In this document: in pieces, positions 18,181 to 27,139 of the stretch
Layout: each line of letters starts with the position of its first letter
Position numbering within the stretch: position 1 is the first letter of the stretch
Assembly (NCBI RefSeq): GCF_019880365.1
Contig: NZ_CP082271.1
Coordinates: 3,782,001 to 3,846,000, forward strand
Source of the DNA: Pseudomonas sp. DNDY-54
GTDB taxonomy: Bacteria; Pseudomonadota; Gammaproteobacteria; Pseudomonadales; Pseudomonadaceae
Direction of reading: 5' to 3'
DNA: 64,000 nt
Notes under the pieces: generated by a model
Told to the model about the DNA's origin: nothing
The model's database searches: none
The model's input: the letters and a program-made list of their open reading frames with translations, nothing else
Program-made: the position numbers and the translations under genes

Positions 18181-18911
18181 TCTCGCCCCTCGAAAAACTT
18201 TAAGACCGCGCGGATCCTGGCCTTGTCTCGGTTATCCAAGTTCTGATGACCGCTGTACTGCAGGTAGAAACGCAAGCGCTGCGTCCGCGTGAGCTGGTAT
18301 TTGGCAACTTTGTCCAGACAGGCCAGGTCCTTGACGATCCGCCGCTGCAGGAACGGTCCACGCCAGAACGCGCCGGTCGGACAGTCGATCAGGTAAAGGC
18401 GGCGCTGTGGATCGACCAGTAGATTCCGCCACTTTAGATCGTTATGCGCAAAGCCACGGTCGTGCATCGCCCGCGTCGAGCGCGCCAATTGCAGACTGAC
18501 ATCCTGGACCCAACGACGATCACGCAGGCGCGCATCGGTGGTGTTGGCCAGCAACGCAAGATCTTCGGTCTGCTCAAGCTCGCGGGTGATCAATGCTCCA
18601 CGCAAAAAAGCACCACCGCGGCGCTCCAGGCCGTACGCCACAATTGGAGCGGTCGGAATGCTCCAGCGCCGGAAGAGCATGAGATTCTGCCATTCGGCCT
18701 TGACCCGAGGCCGGCCGACAAATCGACGCAACCCTTTGCCTGCCCCAGAGTAACGTTTCACGTAATAGCGAACACCGTTACGCTCGATGCGGATGACCTC
18801 CGACAGCAGATCCCGGGTCAGCCTCTCGCCTTCCAGCTCGAATACGCTCTCTAGCCTGCCGAAGTCATCGCTCAGATCGGCATAGGCCGGGTCGAGTGTC
18901 CAGCCTGCCAT
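18177..18911 (-). CDS. LPS core kinase-fold protein (InaA/WapP-like)
   Basis: A 244-residue LPS-kinase-family protein. The catalytic loop is FAHNDLKWRNLLV and the metal loop LYLIDCPTGAF, with the ATP-binding lysine probably in GVRYYVKRYSGAG. The ATG at 18911 overlaps the waaP stop (ATGA); a longer upstream in-frame extension reads into waaP and was rejected. In P. aeruginosa, genes between waaP and the carbamoyltransferase are called wapP/wapQ; I leave the symbol open because only one such single-domain gene is present here. It is expected to phosphorylate an inner-core heptose in the cytoplasm. Confidence 0.82.
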   Translation of the reverse strand: MAGWTLDPAYADLSDDFGRLESVFELEGERLTRDLLSEVIRIERNGVRYYVKRYSGAGKGLRRFVGRPRVKAEWQNLMLFRRWSIPTAPIVAYGLERRGGAFLRGALITRELEQTEDLALLANTTDARLRDRRWVQDVSLQLARSTRAMHDRGFAHNDLKWRNLLVDPQRRLYLIDCPTGAFWRGPFLQRRIVKDLACLDKVAKYQLTRTQRLRFYLQYSGHQNLDNRDKARIRAVLKFFEGRE

Positions 18912-19717
18912 CACAGCGCATCTCCGTAGCGCAACTTGCGGTCTTGAAGCTTTTCCGCCTTCCGCTGCAGCCAAGTCAACAACGAAGCCTCGTCACACAG
19001 GACATTCCGTAGCGGCCGCTGGAAATAGACCTGGAGAAAACGCAGCTTGTCACGGCGCGTCAGGCCGATGCCCAACGCCGAGAAATACAACCCGGCCAGA
19101 TCCTTGTTGCGCCAGCGGCGTGGCGTCTGGGCGCGGGTGTGGGCGCGGTGAAGGTCAATGAGCGACAGGCGAAAATCATGCGCCGTCACCGGCTTGTCGG
19201 TATGCAGCAGAAAATGGCAGATGTAGAAGTCGCGGTGATTGACTCCGGCACGGTGCATGTTCCCAGCCATGCGAGCGACTTCCGCAATCAGCGCGCGCTT
19301 GAGCACAGGCTCCGGCGGTTGTTCACGCCAGTTTGCGGCGAAGTCCTCGAGGCTGACCGTCGGTGCCAGTTCTTCGGTGATGATGAACGAATGCTGAGTG
19401 GCGGGATTGCTGCCGCGCTCACCATAGGCAACGGCAGTCATGGTCGGTACGCCGACCTCGTGTAACCGTTGGATGGCCCGCCACTCTTGCCCGGCGCCGA
19501 GGACTGGCAGCTTGGCGGTGCTGAGGTTCTTGACGATCTCGCCCCAACCGACGCCGCGATGAATCTTGACGAAGTAGCCGCGACCGTCGACTTCGGTGCG
19601 CAAGGTGCGACGCCCCTCAAGCTCCCGATAAACCTGCCCCTGCAGCTGCTCGACGGCCTCGATCGGATCGCGGCCGGCCCAGAGGGTTTTGAAGGGTTCT
19701 GTGACGATCAGTTTCAT
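18911..19717 (-). CDS. waaP: LPS core heptose(I) kinase WaaP/RfaP
   Basis: A 268-residue kinase that phosphorylates heptose I of the LPS inner core, a step reported to be essential in P. aeruginosa. The family signature is NHRDFYICHFLL (about residues 160-171), followed by LSLIDLHRAH. The start MKLIVTEPF at 19717 overlaps the waaG stop by four bases; a 30-codon upstream extension lies within waaG and was dropped. It sits in the conserved order waaF-waaC-waaG-waaP, all translationally coupled. Confidence 0.93.
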   Translation of the reverse strand: MKLIVTEPFKTLWAGRDPIEAVEQLQGQVYRELEGRRTLRTEVDGRGYFVKIHRGVGWGEIVKNLSTAKLPVLGAGQEWRAIQRLHEVGVPTMTAVAYGERGSNPATQHSFIITEELAPTVSLEDFAANWREQPPEPVLKRALIAEVARMAGNMHRAGVNHRDFYICHFLLHTDKPVTAHDFRLSLIDLHRAHTRAQTPRRWRNKDLAGLYFSALGIGLTRRDKLRFLQVYFQRPLRNVLCDEASLLTWLQRKAEKLQDRKLRYGDAL

Positions 19718-20835
19718 GGGCGCTCCGCGAGGATCACATCCGCTGCCCGCTCGGGCATGCTGTACAGATCGGCGCGTCCGGCAAAAGCGAGAGCGTTCTG
19801 CGACCACAGTGCGCGTTGCTCATTGCCCGCAAGCATCTCGGCCAGAAGCCGATCGAGATGGCCTTGCTCGAAAGGACTCGGCACCACGCGACCGCAATCG
19901 GCATCGGCGATGTAATGTGCATAGCCGCAGACATCCGTGACGAGCACCGGCAGCCCGGCGACCAGCGCTTCGAGCAGCACGGTACCGGTGTTCTCGTTGT
20001 AGGCAGGATGGATCAGCAGGTCGGCGCCCAGCAGGAACCGCGGAACGTCACTGCGGCCTTCAAGGAAGACAACTTGATCGGAAATGCCTAGATTCCTGGC
20101 TTGTAGCTGAAAGGACTTGGGGTCGTCCTGCCCAATGACGAACAAGCGAGTCCGTCGTTTCAGCTCTCGAGGCAGCGCAGCGACGGCTTTGAGGCTGCGG
20201 TCGAGCCCCTTGGTCTTGAAACCGGAACCGATCTGCACCAGCAGAAGATCGTCGCCCTCAAGCCCGAACTCCCGTCGGAACTCGGCCCGAATGTCGAGGG
20301 CATTGGACGGCGCATTTCGGTCCTGGGCAATGCCCGGCGGCAGCAGGTGAAAACGATCAGCCGGCGTTGCGTAGTGCTTGATGAACAGCGGCTGCTGCAC
20401 CTCGGAAATCATCAGGATCTGCGTCTTCGCCTGCGGGGCGAACACCGCGCGTTCGTACTCGGCGAAATGCTTGTAACGGGCCCAACGACGGTAGATTGGG
20501 TTACGCAGGGTCTGGGCCTTGTCCTCGAAACAAGGGTCGGCGGCGTAATACACATCCAGCCCTGGCATCTTGTTGAAGCCAATCACCCGATCCACTGGAC
20601 GCTTTGCTAGGTCCGCCTCGACCCAAGCGGTGAAGCGCTCGTTGCGGGTGTGGTTGAACAGCGCCTTGACCGGCGCGATCAACACCTCGAAACCTTCGGG
20701 CACCTCGCCTTCCCAGATCATCGCGTACACACGGATCTGGTGGCCGCGGCGCTGGCATTCCAAGGCGATGCGCATGAAGTCGCGCTGCAGCCCACCGAAC
20801 GGGAAGTATTTATAAAGGATGAAGGCCAGCTGCAT
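19714..20835 (-). CDS. waaG: LPS core glucosyltransferase WaaG
   Basis: A 373-residue GT4/GT-B enzyme. The N-terminus LAFILYKYFPFGGLQRDFMR is characteristic of WaaG, and the donor site includes VQIGSGFKTKGLDRSLKAV and HPAYNENTGTVLLEALVAGL. It adds the first core hexose (in enterobacteria a glucose; in Pseudomonas a galactosamine role has been described) to heptose II at the inner membrane face. It overlaps both waaC and waaP by one ATGA or a similar short overlap, so the four genes form one translational unit. Confidence 0.92.
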   Translation of the reverse strand: MQLAFILYKYFPFGGLQRDFMRIALECQRRGHQIRVYAMIWEGEVPEGFEVLIAPVKALFNHTRNERFTAWVEADLAKRPVDRVIGFNKMPGLDVYYAADPCFEDKAQTLRNPIYRRWARYKHFAEYERAVFAPQAKTQILMISEVQQPLFIKHYATPADRFHLLPPGIAQDRNAPSNALDIRAEFRREFGLEGDDLLLVQIGSGFKTKGLDRSLKAVAALPRELKRRTRLFVIGQDDPKSFQLQARNLGISDQVVFLEGRSDVPRFLLGADLLIHPAYNENTGTVLLEALVAGLPVLVTDVCGYAHYIADADCGRVVPSPFEQGHLDRLLAEMLAGNEQRALWSQNALAFAGRADLYSMPERAADVILAERP

Positions 20836-21836
20836 CAGGTTGTCTCCGACGACCGCAACAGGGCCTTGAGTTCGCTGGCGACCCGCTCGGCTGGCAAGTC
20901 GTCAAAACAGGGTTTGTGGCGGTCGCCTTTGCCGGCGTTCGGCCCCGAGGCACAGAGGTGAACCTGGGAGCGACCATAAGCGCCCACTCGGCCAGGCAAG
21001 GTCGGGCCATAAAGCGAGATGCTCGGAACGTCCAACGCAGCGGCAAGGTGACCGAGCCCGGTGTCGACAGCAACACAGGCACGCGCTCCGGCAACGACCT
21101 TGGCGATCCCACCGAGATTTAACTTGGGTAACACCGAAACACTCGAGAGATTTTCAGCGATTCGCTCGGCTCGGGCCTTCTCGTCTGCGTTGCCCCACGG
21201 CAACCGAATCGACCAGCCAAACTCACTCATGCGCTCGGCCAATTCGCGCCAATTGCCTTCCGGCCAATGCTTGCTCGGCCAAGTAGTCCCATGCAGAAAT
21301 AGAAGGTAGGGTTGGTCGCCCGACGTGGCCAGTTGATTTCGATCCAGCCCGTAATCGGCCATCGTTTCGGGCACCGTGTAACCGAGCACCTGCGCGAACA
21401 GTTGCCGCACACGCTCGAGGGCATGCTGATCGCGCGCGATAGCGTAACGCCGGTCATAGAAACGAGATGCCAGCGGCTCTCGCGCTGACTCGCGGTCCAG
21501 CCCTGCGACAGGGGCGCTAACGTATCGGGTCAGCCAGGCACTTTTCAGCAGCCCTTGCGCGTCGATAACCAGGTCATAGCGAGTTTCGCGCAGGCGCGCT
21601 TTGAAGCGGCGCCACTCGCCCGAGCGAAGGGTCTGCAAAAGGCGCCTGCGCCAGCGGCGGATCGCTACCGGGATCACCTGCACCACGGCAGGATGCCATG
21701 CCGGGATTTCCGCAAAGCCCTCCTCCACCACCCAATCGAACTGAATGCCGGGTATCGCGCGCTGGGCATCGGTCAGCGCCGGAAGCGTGTGAATTACATC
21801 ACCCAGAGACGACGTCTTGATGAGCAACACCCTCAC
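20835..21836 (-). CDS. waaC: LPS heptosyltransferase I WaaC (GTG start)
   Basis: A 333-residue GT9 heptosyltransferase that adds heptose I to Kdo. Recognisable elements are RVLLIKTSSLGDVIHTLPAL at the N-terminus, FLHGTTWPSKHWPEGNW and the C-terminal VAVDTGLGHLAAAL. The initiation codon is GTG at 21836, immediately adjacent to the waaF stop codon at 21837-21839. Donor ADP-heptose would come from the HldE pathway in the same window. Confidence 0.94.
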   Translation of the reverse strand: MRVLLIKTSSLGDVIHTLPALTDAQRAIPGIQFDWVVEEGFAEIPAWHPAVVQVIPVAIRRWRRRLLQTLRSGEWRRFKARLRETRYDLVIDAQGLLKSAWLTRYVSAPVAGLDRESAREPLASRFYDRRYAIARDQHALERVRQLFAQVLGYTVPETMADYGLDRNQLATSGDQPYLLFLHGTTWPSKHWPEGNWRELAERMSEFGWSIRLPWGNADEKARAERIAENLSSVSVLPKLNLGGIAKVVAGARACVAVDTGLGHLAAALDVPSISLYGPTLPGRVGAYGRSQVHLCASGPNAGKGDRHKPCFDDLPAERVASELKALLRSSETT

Positions 21837-22871
21837 TCAGCGCACCTCGACCGACTGGGGCAATAGGCGATCCAGTGCGTCGATAACCGAGCGTGGTTCG
21901 AGTTCACGCATGCAGTTGTTGTGGCCAAACCGGCAGGTTCGCTCGAAACAAGGGCTGCAATCGAGCCCCAGCCGCACGACTTCGACCTGCTCGGATAAAG
22001 GCGGAGTGAATGCCGGCGACGTGGAGCCGTACACCGACACGAGCGGCCGGCCTAGCGCCGCGGCCACGTGCATCAGACCGGAGTCATTGGAAACCACCGC
22101 CTCGGCACACGACAGCAAGTCGATGGCCTCGGCCAGGCTGGTCTCACCGGCGAGATTGAGCGCTTCTTCGCGTAGACCAGGAATTAACCGCTGAAGGATC
22201 GTCTCGCCCACAGCATGATCATTCTTCGAACCAAACAGCCATACTTGCCATCCTTCCCGTATTTTCGCTTCGGCCACCTGGGCGAAGTGCTCGGCCGGCC
22301 AACGCTTGGACTCGCCGAATTCGGCGCCCGGACACAGCGCTAAAACGGGCCGATCCACGCTCAACGCAAACCGCGCCAGCGCCGCATCACGACTCTCGGC
22401 ATCAATGCGCAGGGATGGTTTCGGGTAGGGCTTGGGCAGCTCAGCGCCTGGCTCGAAGGCCAGGGCCATGAAGCGTTCGATCATCAGCGGATAACGCTGC
22501 TTGTCGAGCTTGCGCATGTCGTTAAGCAGGCCGAAGCGCATCTCTCCACGCCAACCGGTGCGCTTCGGGATGCCAGCGAAGAAAGGCACTAGTGCTGACT
22601 TCAGCGAGTTGGGCAACAGGATCGCCTGCTGATATTGCCCGCGCAGGCTCTGGGCGATGCTGCGCCGCGTCGCCATGTCGAGCACGCCGTGCCCGACCGG
22701 AAAACTCAGCGCTTGCCGGACCTCGGGCATGCGCTCGAGGATCGGGCGACTCCATTCGGGCGCGAGTACATCGATCTGGCAGTCTGGATGGCGTTGTTTC
22801 AGGCACACGAACAACGTCTGCGCCATCACCATGTCGCCGACCCAGCTAGGACCCACAATCAGAATATTCAT
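21837..22871 (-). CDS. waaF: LPS heptosyltransferase II WaaF
   Basis: A 344-residue GT9 enzyme that adds heptose II to heptose I. Signatures are ILIVGPSWVGDMVMAQTLF at the start, LCPGAEFGESKRWPAEHFA in the middle and VVSNDSGLMHVAAALGRP near the C-terminus. It is the first gene of the waaF-waaC-waaG-waaP-kinase-kinase-carbamoyltransferase series on the minus strand. The 79 bases between it and ilvE hold a GC-rich hairpin (22910-22929). Confidence 0.95.
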   Translation of the reverse strand: MNILIVGPSWVGDMVMAQTLFVCLKQRHPDCQIDVLAPEWSRPILERMPEVRQALSFPVGHGVLDMATRRSIAQSLRGQYQQAILLPNSLKSALVPFFAGIPKRTGWRGEMRFGLLNDMRKLDKQRYPLMIERFMALAFEPGAELPKPYPKPSLRIDAESRDAALARFALSVDRPVLALCPGAEFGESKRWPAEHFAQVAEAKIREGWQVWLFGSKNDHAVGETILQRLIPGLREEALNLAGETSLAEAIDLLSCAEAVVSNDSGLMHVAAALGRPLVSVYGSTSPAFTPPLSEQVEVVRLGLDCSPCFERTCRFGHNNCMRELEPRSVIDALDRLLPQSVEVR

Positions 22872-22909
22872 AAAGGCAGCTTCAAGCTTCGGGCCTCAGG
22901 CTGCAAGCG

Positions 22910-22929
22910 CGAGCCGCTCAAGCGGCTCG
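22910..22929. repeat. GC-rich inverted repeat between ilvE and waaF
   Basis: A 9-bp perfect inverted repeat, CGAGCCGCT with AGCGGCTCG, separated by two bases. It lies downstream of ilvE and upstream of waaF, both on the minus strand. No T-run follows in the minus direction, so an intrinsic terminator is not well supported; a REP-type element or mRNA 3'-end structure is possible. The adjacent sequence contains AGCTTCAAGCTTC-like short repeats. Confidence 0.45.
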
Positions 22930-22950
22930 TGCCTGCAGCGAGCCCGACGC

Positions 22951-23874
22951 TTACTTGACCAGTGTCCGCCATTCAGCGTGCGCATCGGTCTTGCCGGAGA
23001 CCAGATCGAAGTAGGCTTTCTGCACACGCTCGGTTACGGGGCCACGACGACCAATACCGATATTGCGCCCATCCACCTCACGGATCGGCGTGACTTCAGC
23101 GGCAGTGCCGGTGAAGAACGCCTCGTCAGCGATGTAGACCTCGTCGCGAGTGATGCGCTTCTCTACCACCTTGATACCCAACTCGTCGGCGAGGGTAAGG
23201 ACGGTGCCGCGGGTGATGCCGTTGAGGCAGGCCGTGACTTCGGGCGTGTAGATGACGCCGTCTTTGATGATGAAGATATTCTCGCCCGAGCCTTCGGCCA
23301 CATAGCCTTCCGGGTCGAGCATCAGCGCCTCATCGGCTCCACCGGAGATGGCTTCCTGCAACGCCAGCATGGAGTTGATGTAGGCACCGTTGGATTTGGC
23401 GCGGGTCATGCTGATGTTGACGTGGTGACGCGTAAAGGAGCTGGTGCGCACCTTGATACCTTTTTCCAGCGCCTCATCGCCCATGTAGGCGCCCCAATGC
23501 CAGGCGGCTACGATCACGTGCACCTTCAGGCCGCTGGCGCGCAGCCCCATGCCTTCTGATCCGTAGAACACCATTGGGCGGATGTAGGCGCTCTCGAGAT
23601 TGTTCTCACGCACAGCAGCGCGGGTCGCCTCGTTAATCTCTTCCTTCGAGTACGGCATTTTCATATTCATGATATGGGCCGAATCGAACAGGCGATCAGT
23701 GTGCGCCTGGAGGCGGAAAATCGCTGTGCCTGCCGGAGTGTTGTAGGCGCGCACACCCTCGAAAACGCCCATACCGTAATGCAGGGTGTGAGTCAGCACA
23801 TGGGTGGTCGCATCGCGCCACTGCACCATCTCACCGTCATACCAGATCACGCCATCACGATCGGCCATCGACAT
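22951..23874 (-). CDS. ilvE: Branched-chain amino acid aminotransferase IlvE
   Basis: A 307-residue class IV PLP aminotransferase for the last step of Ile, Leu and Val synthesis. It shows HYGMGVFEGVRAY, the PLP-lysine region RAKSNGAYINSMLALQEA (class IV signature nearby) and EGSGENIFIIKDGV, and AFFTGTAAEVTPIREVDGR. A GAGGTGG ribosome-binding site lies seven bases before the ATG at 23874. It follows glnE on the minus strand with a 43-base gap, the same order as in P. aeruginosa. Confidence 0.95.
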   Translation of the reverse strand: MSMADRDGVIWYDGEMVQWRDATTHVLTHTLHYGMGVFEGVRAYNTPAGTAIFRLQAHTDRLFDSAHIMNMKMPYSKEEINEATRAAVRENNLESAYIRPMVFYGSEGMGLRASGLKVHVIVAAWHWGAYMGDEALEKGIKVRTSSFTRHHVNISMTRAKSNGAYINSMLALQEAISGGADEALMLDPEGYVAEGSGENIFIIKDGVIYTPEVTACLNGITRGTVLTLADELGIKVVEKRITRDEVYIADEAFFTGTAAEVTPIREVDGRNIGIGRRGPVTERVQKAYFDLVSGKTDAHAEWRTLVK

Positions 23875-23917
23875 TTATTGCCACCTCGGAATTCGATTAA
23901 TGCTGTTGCAGACGAGA

Positions 23918-26863
23918 TCAGCTGAGCTCCAGCTCGCGCCAGATGCGCATCACTGCACGACGCTCGTCATGAAATTGGTCCCCACTCACCACGCCTGGCA
24001 GTTTCTGCAGTGATTGCCGGTGGGCTGCGGCACGGTACGCCTTGTAGGCATCTTGCAGCAGCCGAACCTCATCGCCGGTCATCAACCCGGCCTGCTCCAA
24101 CCCATCGAGAATGCGGATGTTATCGGTATAGCGCAGCAGTTGCGGATGCTGGTGCGACCACGCCAAAGCCGCGTATTGCACCATAAATTCGATATCCACG
24201 ATACCACCGGCGTCGTGCTTGAGATCGAACTCGCCCTCTGCCTCGAAGGCCTTATCGGCGAGCCCTGCCTGGGTTGAGCGGGTGCCGAGGTTATCGCGCA
24301 TCTTCAGGCGCATCTCGCTCACCTCTCGACGCAACTGCTCGAGCGCGCGCGGCTGCCCGAGCACAGCGGCACGCACCCTTTCGAAATCAGTGGATAGCTG
24401 CGGACAGCCAACCAGCACCCGCGCGCGTACCAGCGCCTGATGTTCCCAGGTCCAAGCCTCCTGGGTCTGGTAGCGTTCGAAGGCGTTCAGCGAACTGACC
24501 AGCAGCCCGGATGCGCCCGACGGCCGCAGCCGCATGTCCACCTCGTAGAGCTGACCGGAGGTGGTTTGGGTAGTCAGTAAATGAATGATGCGCTGCCCTA
24601 AACGGGTGTAGAACTGCGCGCCGTCGATTGGCTTGGGGCCATCCGTTTCAGCGTTGGGGTCCCCATCATGGATAAACACAAGATCCAGATCGGAGCCGTG
24701 ACCGAGCTCGATGCCACCCACCTTGCCGTAGCCGAGAATGATGAACGCCGGATCGCAAAACTCACTGTTCGTGCGCCTGGGCTGGCCGTGGCGCGCGACC
24801 GTGTGGCGCCAGGCCAACGCCAGCACCTGGTCGAGAATCGCTTCCGCCAACCAGGTGAGATAGTCGCTGACCTTCATCAGTGGCAGTGTGCCAGCGATCT
24901 CGGATGCCGCGACGCGCAGGCGATGCGCCAGCTTGAAATGCCGCAGCGCCTCCATTTGCTGCTCAAGATCGTCTTCAGGAATACGCGTGAGACGCTCGTG
25001 CAGTTCTGCCGCGAGCTCCGGGGCCTGTGGCGGACTAAACAACCGACCAGCGTTTAGCAACTCATCAAGCAACAACGGGTAACGAGCGATTTGCTCGGCG
25101 ATCCATGGGCTGCCTGCACAGAGTTCGAGCAGCCGTTGCAAGGCACCTGGATTTTCCGTCAACAACACCAGGTAGGCCGACCGTCGCGCAACTGCCTCGA
25201 CGAGCGGCAGGACGCGCTCCAGCACCAGATCCGGGTCATTCTGCTCAACGGCCTGGGCCAACAATCGGGGAATGAATGCATCCAGTCGCTCGCGACCAAG
25301 GCGCTGCATGGTGCGCACCTGATTGGCGCTGCGCAGCGCAGCGAGGCGCTGGCAGGCGGCCTGGCCATCGCGAAAACCCGCCTCGTTCAGCTGGCGACAG
25401 GCGAACTCTTCATCCCAATCCTGCTCCCACAGCGGCAGCCACTCGCCACCGACCAGAGACTCGCCTTCGACACTTTCGTCTTCGTCCGGATCAGCAATCA
25501 CCTGACGGAAATGCCAATCGACTCGACCTCGCCAGTGCAGGAGCTGCTGATGAAAAGCTTCCCAATCATTGAAACCCATGATGAAAGCGACACGGTCGCA
25601 GTCGACCTGGCTGTCCGGCAGCATCTGGGTTTGGCGATCGTCAATCGCCTGTAGCGCATGCTCGGTGTAACGCAGAAACTCATAACCCTCACGCAGCTCG
25701 TCGGCGGCGGCAGCGGGTAGGTAACCCTGCCCCGCCAGGGTCGACAAAACCTTTAGCAGTGGCCGCTGCTGCAAACTCAGGTCGCGGCCGCCGTGAATCA
25801 GCTGGAACGCCTGGGCGATGAACTCAACTTCCCGAATACCGCCAGAGCCCAGCTTGATATTGGCCGCCATACCCTTGCGTCGCACTTCTTGCTGGATCAA
25901 TTGCTTCATGCTGCGCAGCGCATCGATGGCGGAGAAGTCCAGGTATCGCCGATACACGAATGGCCGCAGCATATCGAGTAGCTCTTTACCCGCCGTTTGG
26001 TCCCCCGCGACCACGCGCGCCTTGATCATGGCGTAGCGTTCCCAATCACGTCCCTGGTCTTGGTAGTACTGCTCCAGCGCATTGAAGCTCAGCACTAACG
26101 AGCCGGACGAGCCGTAGGGGCGCAAGCGCATATCCACACGAAACACGAAGCCATCCAGGGTCGGTGCGTCGAGCGCTTTGATCAGCCGCTGACCGAGACG
26201 GACGAAGAACTCTTGGTTGTCCAGCGAGCGCTTCGCGCCGACCGTATCACCGCCCTCGGGATAGCCGAAAATCAAATCGATATCAGACGAGAGATTGAGC
26301 TCGCGCGCACCCAGCTTGCCCATACCGAGGATGACCATTTGCTGCGCCTTGCCACTGCGCCGACCGGTCGGAACGCCGAACTGCTCGCAATGGCGCGCAT
26401 ACAGCCACTGGTAGGACAGATCAATGGACGCATCTGCCAGGTCGGACAAATCGCCGCAGGTTTCGGCTAGGTCCGCCTGACGGGTCAGGTCGCGCCAGAT
26501 AATCCGCACTTGCTGCCGATTGCGAAAGCGCCTCAACGCGCTCGCCAGGCGGTCTTCATCGGTACAGTCAGCGAGCGCTTCGGCCAGCGCAGCGCGCATT
26601 TCGCCGGTCTTCAATGACCGTTCCAGCAGCCCGGAATCCGCCAGGCTCAGCAGCAGTTCTGGTTCTCGGCTAACCTGTTCGGTGACAAAGTCGCTGGCCG
26701 CACAAACCCGGTTGAACGCCTCACGTCGATCCGCAGGCCATACGCCAAACGGCGTGTTTGCCTGCGCCGATGAGTCGCGCGCCGCACTCAGGAACGTCTC
26801 CTCGGCACGGTTGACCAAAGATTGGAGCGACGTTGGCAATGCAACCAGTAATGGCAGACTCAT
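23918..26863 (-). CDS. glnE: Bifunctional glutamine synthetase adenylyltransferase/deadenylase GlnE
   Basis: A 981-residue regulator of glutamine synthetase. It contains two nucleotidyltransferase domains: the N-terminal deadenylase with LNLSSDIDLIFGYPEGG (about 190-205) and the C-terminal adenylylase with GHGSDLDLVFIHDGD (about 700-715). Both keep the metal-binding aspartates. Between and after them are the GlnD/PII UTase helical regions. The length is normal for the family. AAGGA precedes the ATG at 26863. It is divergent from aceE across a 276-base region with two palindromes. Confidence 0.96.
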   Translation of the reverse strand: MSLPLLVALPTSLQSLVNRAEETFLSAARDSSAQANTPFGVWPADRREAFNRVCAASDFVTEQVSREPELLLSLADSGLLERSLKTGEMRAALAEALADCTDEDRLASALRRFRNRQQVRIIWRDLTRQADLAETCGDLSDLADASIDLSYQWLYARHCEQFGVPTGRRSGKAQQMVILGMGKLGARELNLSSDIDLIFGYPEGGDTVGAKRSLDNQEFFVRLGQRLIKALDAPTLDGFVFRVDMRLRPYGSSGSLVLSFNALEQYYQDQGRDWERYAMIKARVVAGDQTAGKELLDMLRPFVYRRYLDFSAIDALRSMKQLIQQEVRRKGMAANIKLGSGGIREVEFIAQAFQLIHGGRDLSLQQRPLLKVLSTLAGQGYLPAAAADELREGYEFLRYTEHALQAIDDRQTQMLPDSQVDCDRVAFIMGFNDWEAFHQQLLHWRGRVDWHFRQVIADPDEDESVEGESLVGGEWLPLWEQDWDEEFACRQLNEAGFRDGQAACQRLAALRSANQVRTMQRLGRERLDAFIPRLLAQAVEQNDPDLVLERVLPLVEAVARRSAYLVLLTENPGALQRLLELCAGSPWIAEQIARYPLLLDELLNAGRLFSPPQAPELAAELHERLTRIPEDDLEQQMEALRHFKLAHRLRVAASEIAGTLPLMKVSDYLTWLAEAILDQVLALAWRHTVARHGQPRRTNSEFCDPAFIILGYGKVGGIELGHGSDLDLVFIHDGDPNAETDGPKPIDGAQFYTRLGQRIIHLLTTQTTSGQLYEVDMRLRPSGASGLLVSSLNAFERYQTQEAWTWEHQALVRARVLVGCPQLSTDFERVRAAVLGQPRALEQLRREVSEMRLKMRDNLGTRSTQAGLADKAFEAEGEFDLKHDAGGIVDIEFMVQYAALAWSHQHPQLLRYTDNIRILDGLEQAGLMTGDEVRLLQDAYKAYRAAAHRQSLQKLPGVVSGDQFHDERRAVMRIWRELELS

Positions 26864-26961
26864 ATGGATCCTTAGCGCAAGAAATGGCTACGGGGACAGC
26901 GGCAGCGGCGGGCTAGAGCCCTTGTTGCAAGAGTCAGCCGATCAGGCCGATTCGCCGCCAA

Positions 26962-27028
26962 TGTAGTTTTACTACTAACGAATACGAAAGAGGGGCTGAA
27001 TCGGGCGAAGTTTTGTAGTAAAACTACA
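26962..27028. promoter_or_regulatory. Twin GntR/FadR-type palindromes upstream of aceE
   Basis: Two palindromes lie in the glnE-aceE divergent region. The first is GTAGT-TTT-ACTAC at 26963-26975, the second TGTAGT-AAA-ACTACA at 27014-27028. They are also inverted copies of each other over 14 bases. The TNGTNNNACNA core is that of FadR-subfamily GntR regulators such as PdhR and LldR. They lie 112-178 bases before the aceE ATG, which fits control of pyruvate dehydrogenase by a PdhR-like repressor. The regulator itself is not in the window. No other feature was seen in this 276-base gap. Confidence 0.6.
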
Positions 27029-27139
27029 GAGCCCGGCTCTACCCCCGGCAATCATCCAAGAACATAAACGCACCGGCTCACAAAGCCGGCCGCGAAGCAG
27101 GCAACCGATTCTGGAAGCCTTTCCGCCCTGGAGCAAGCC

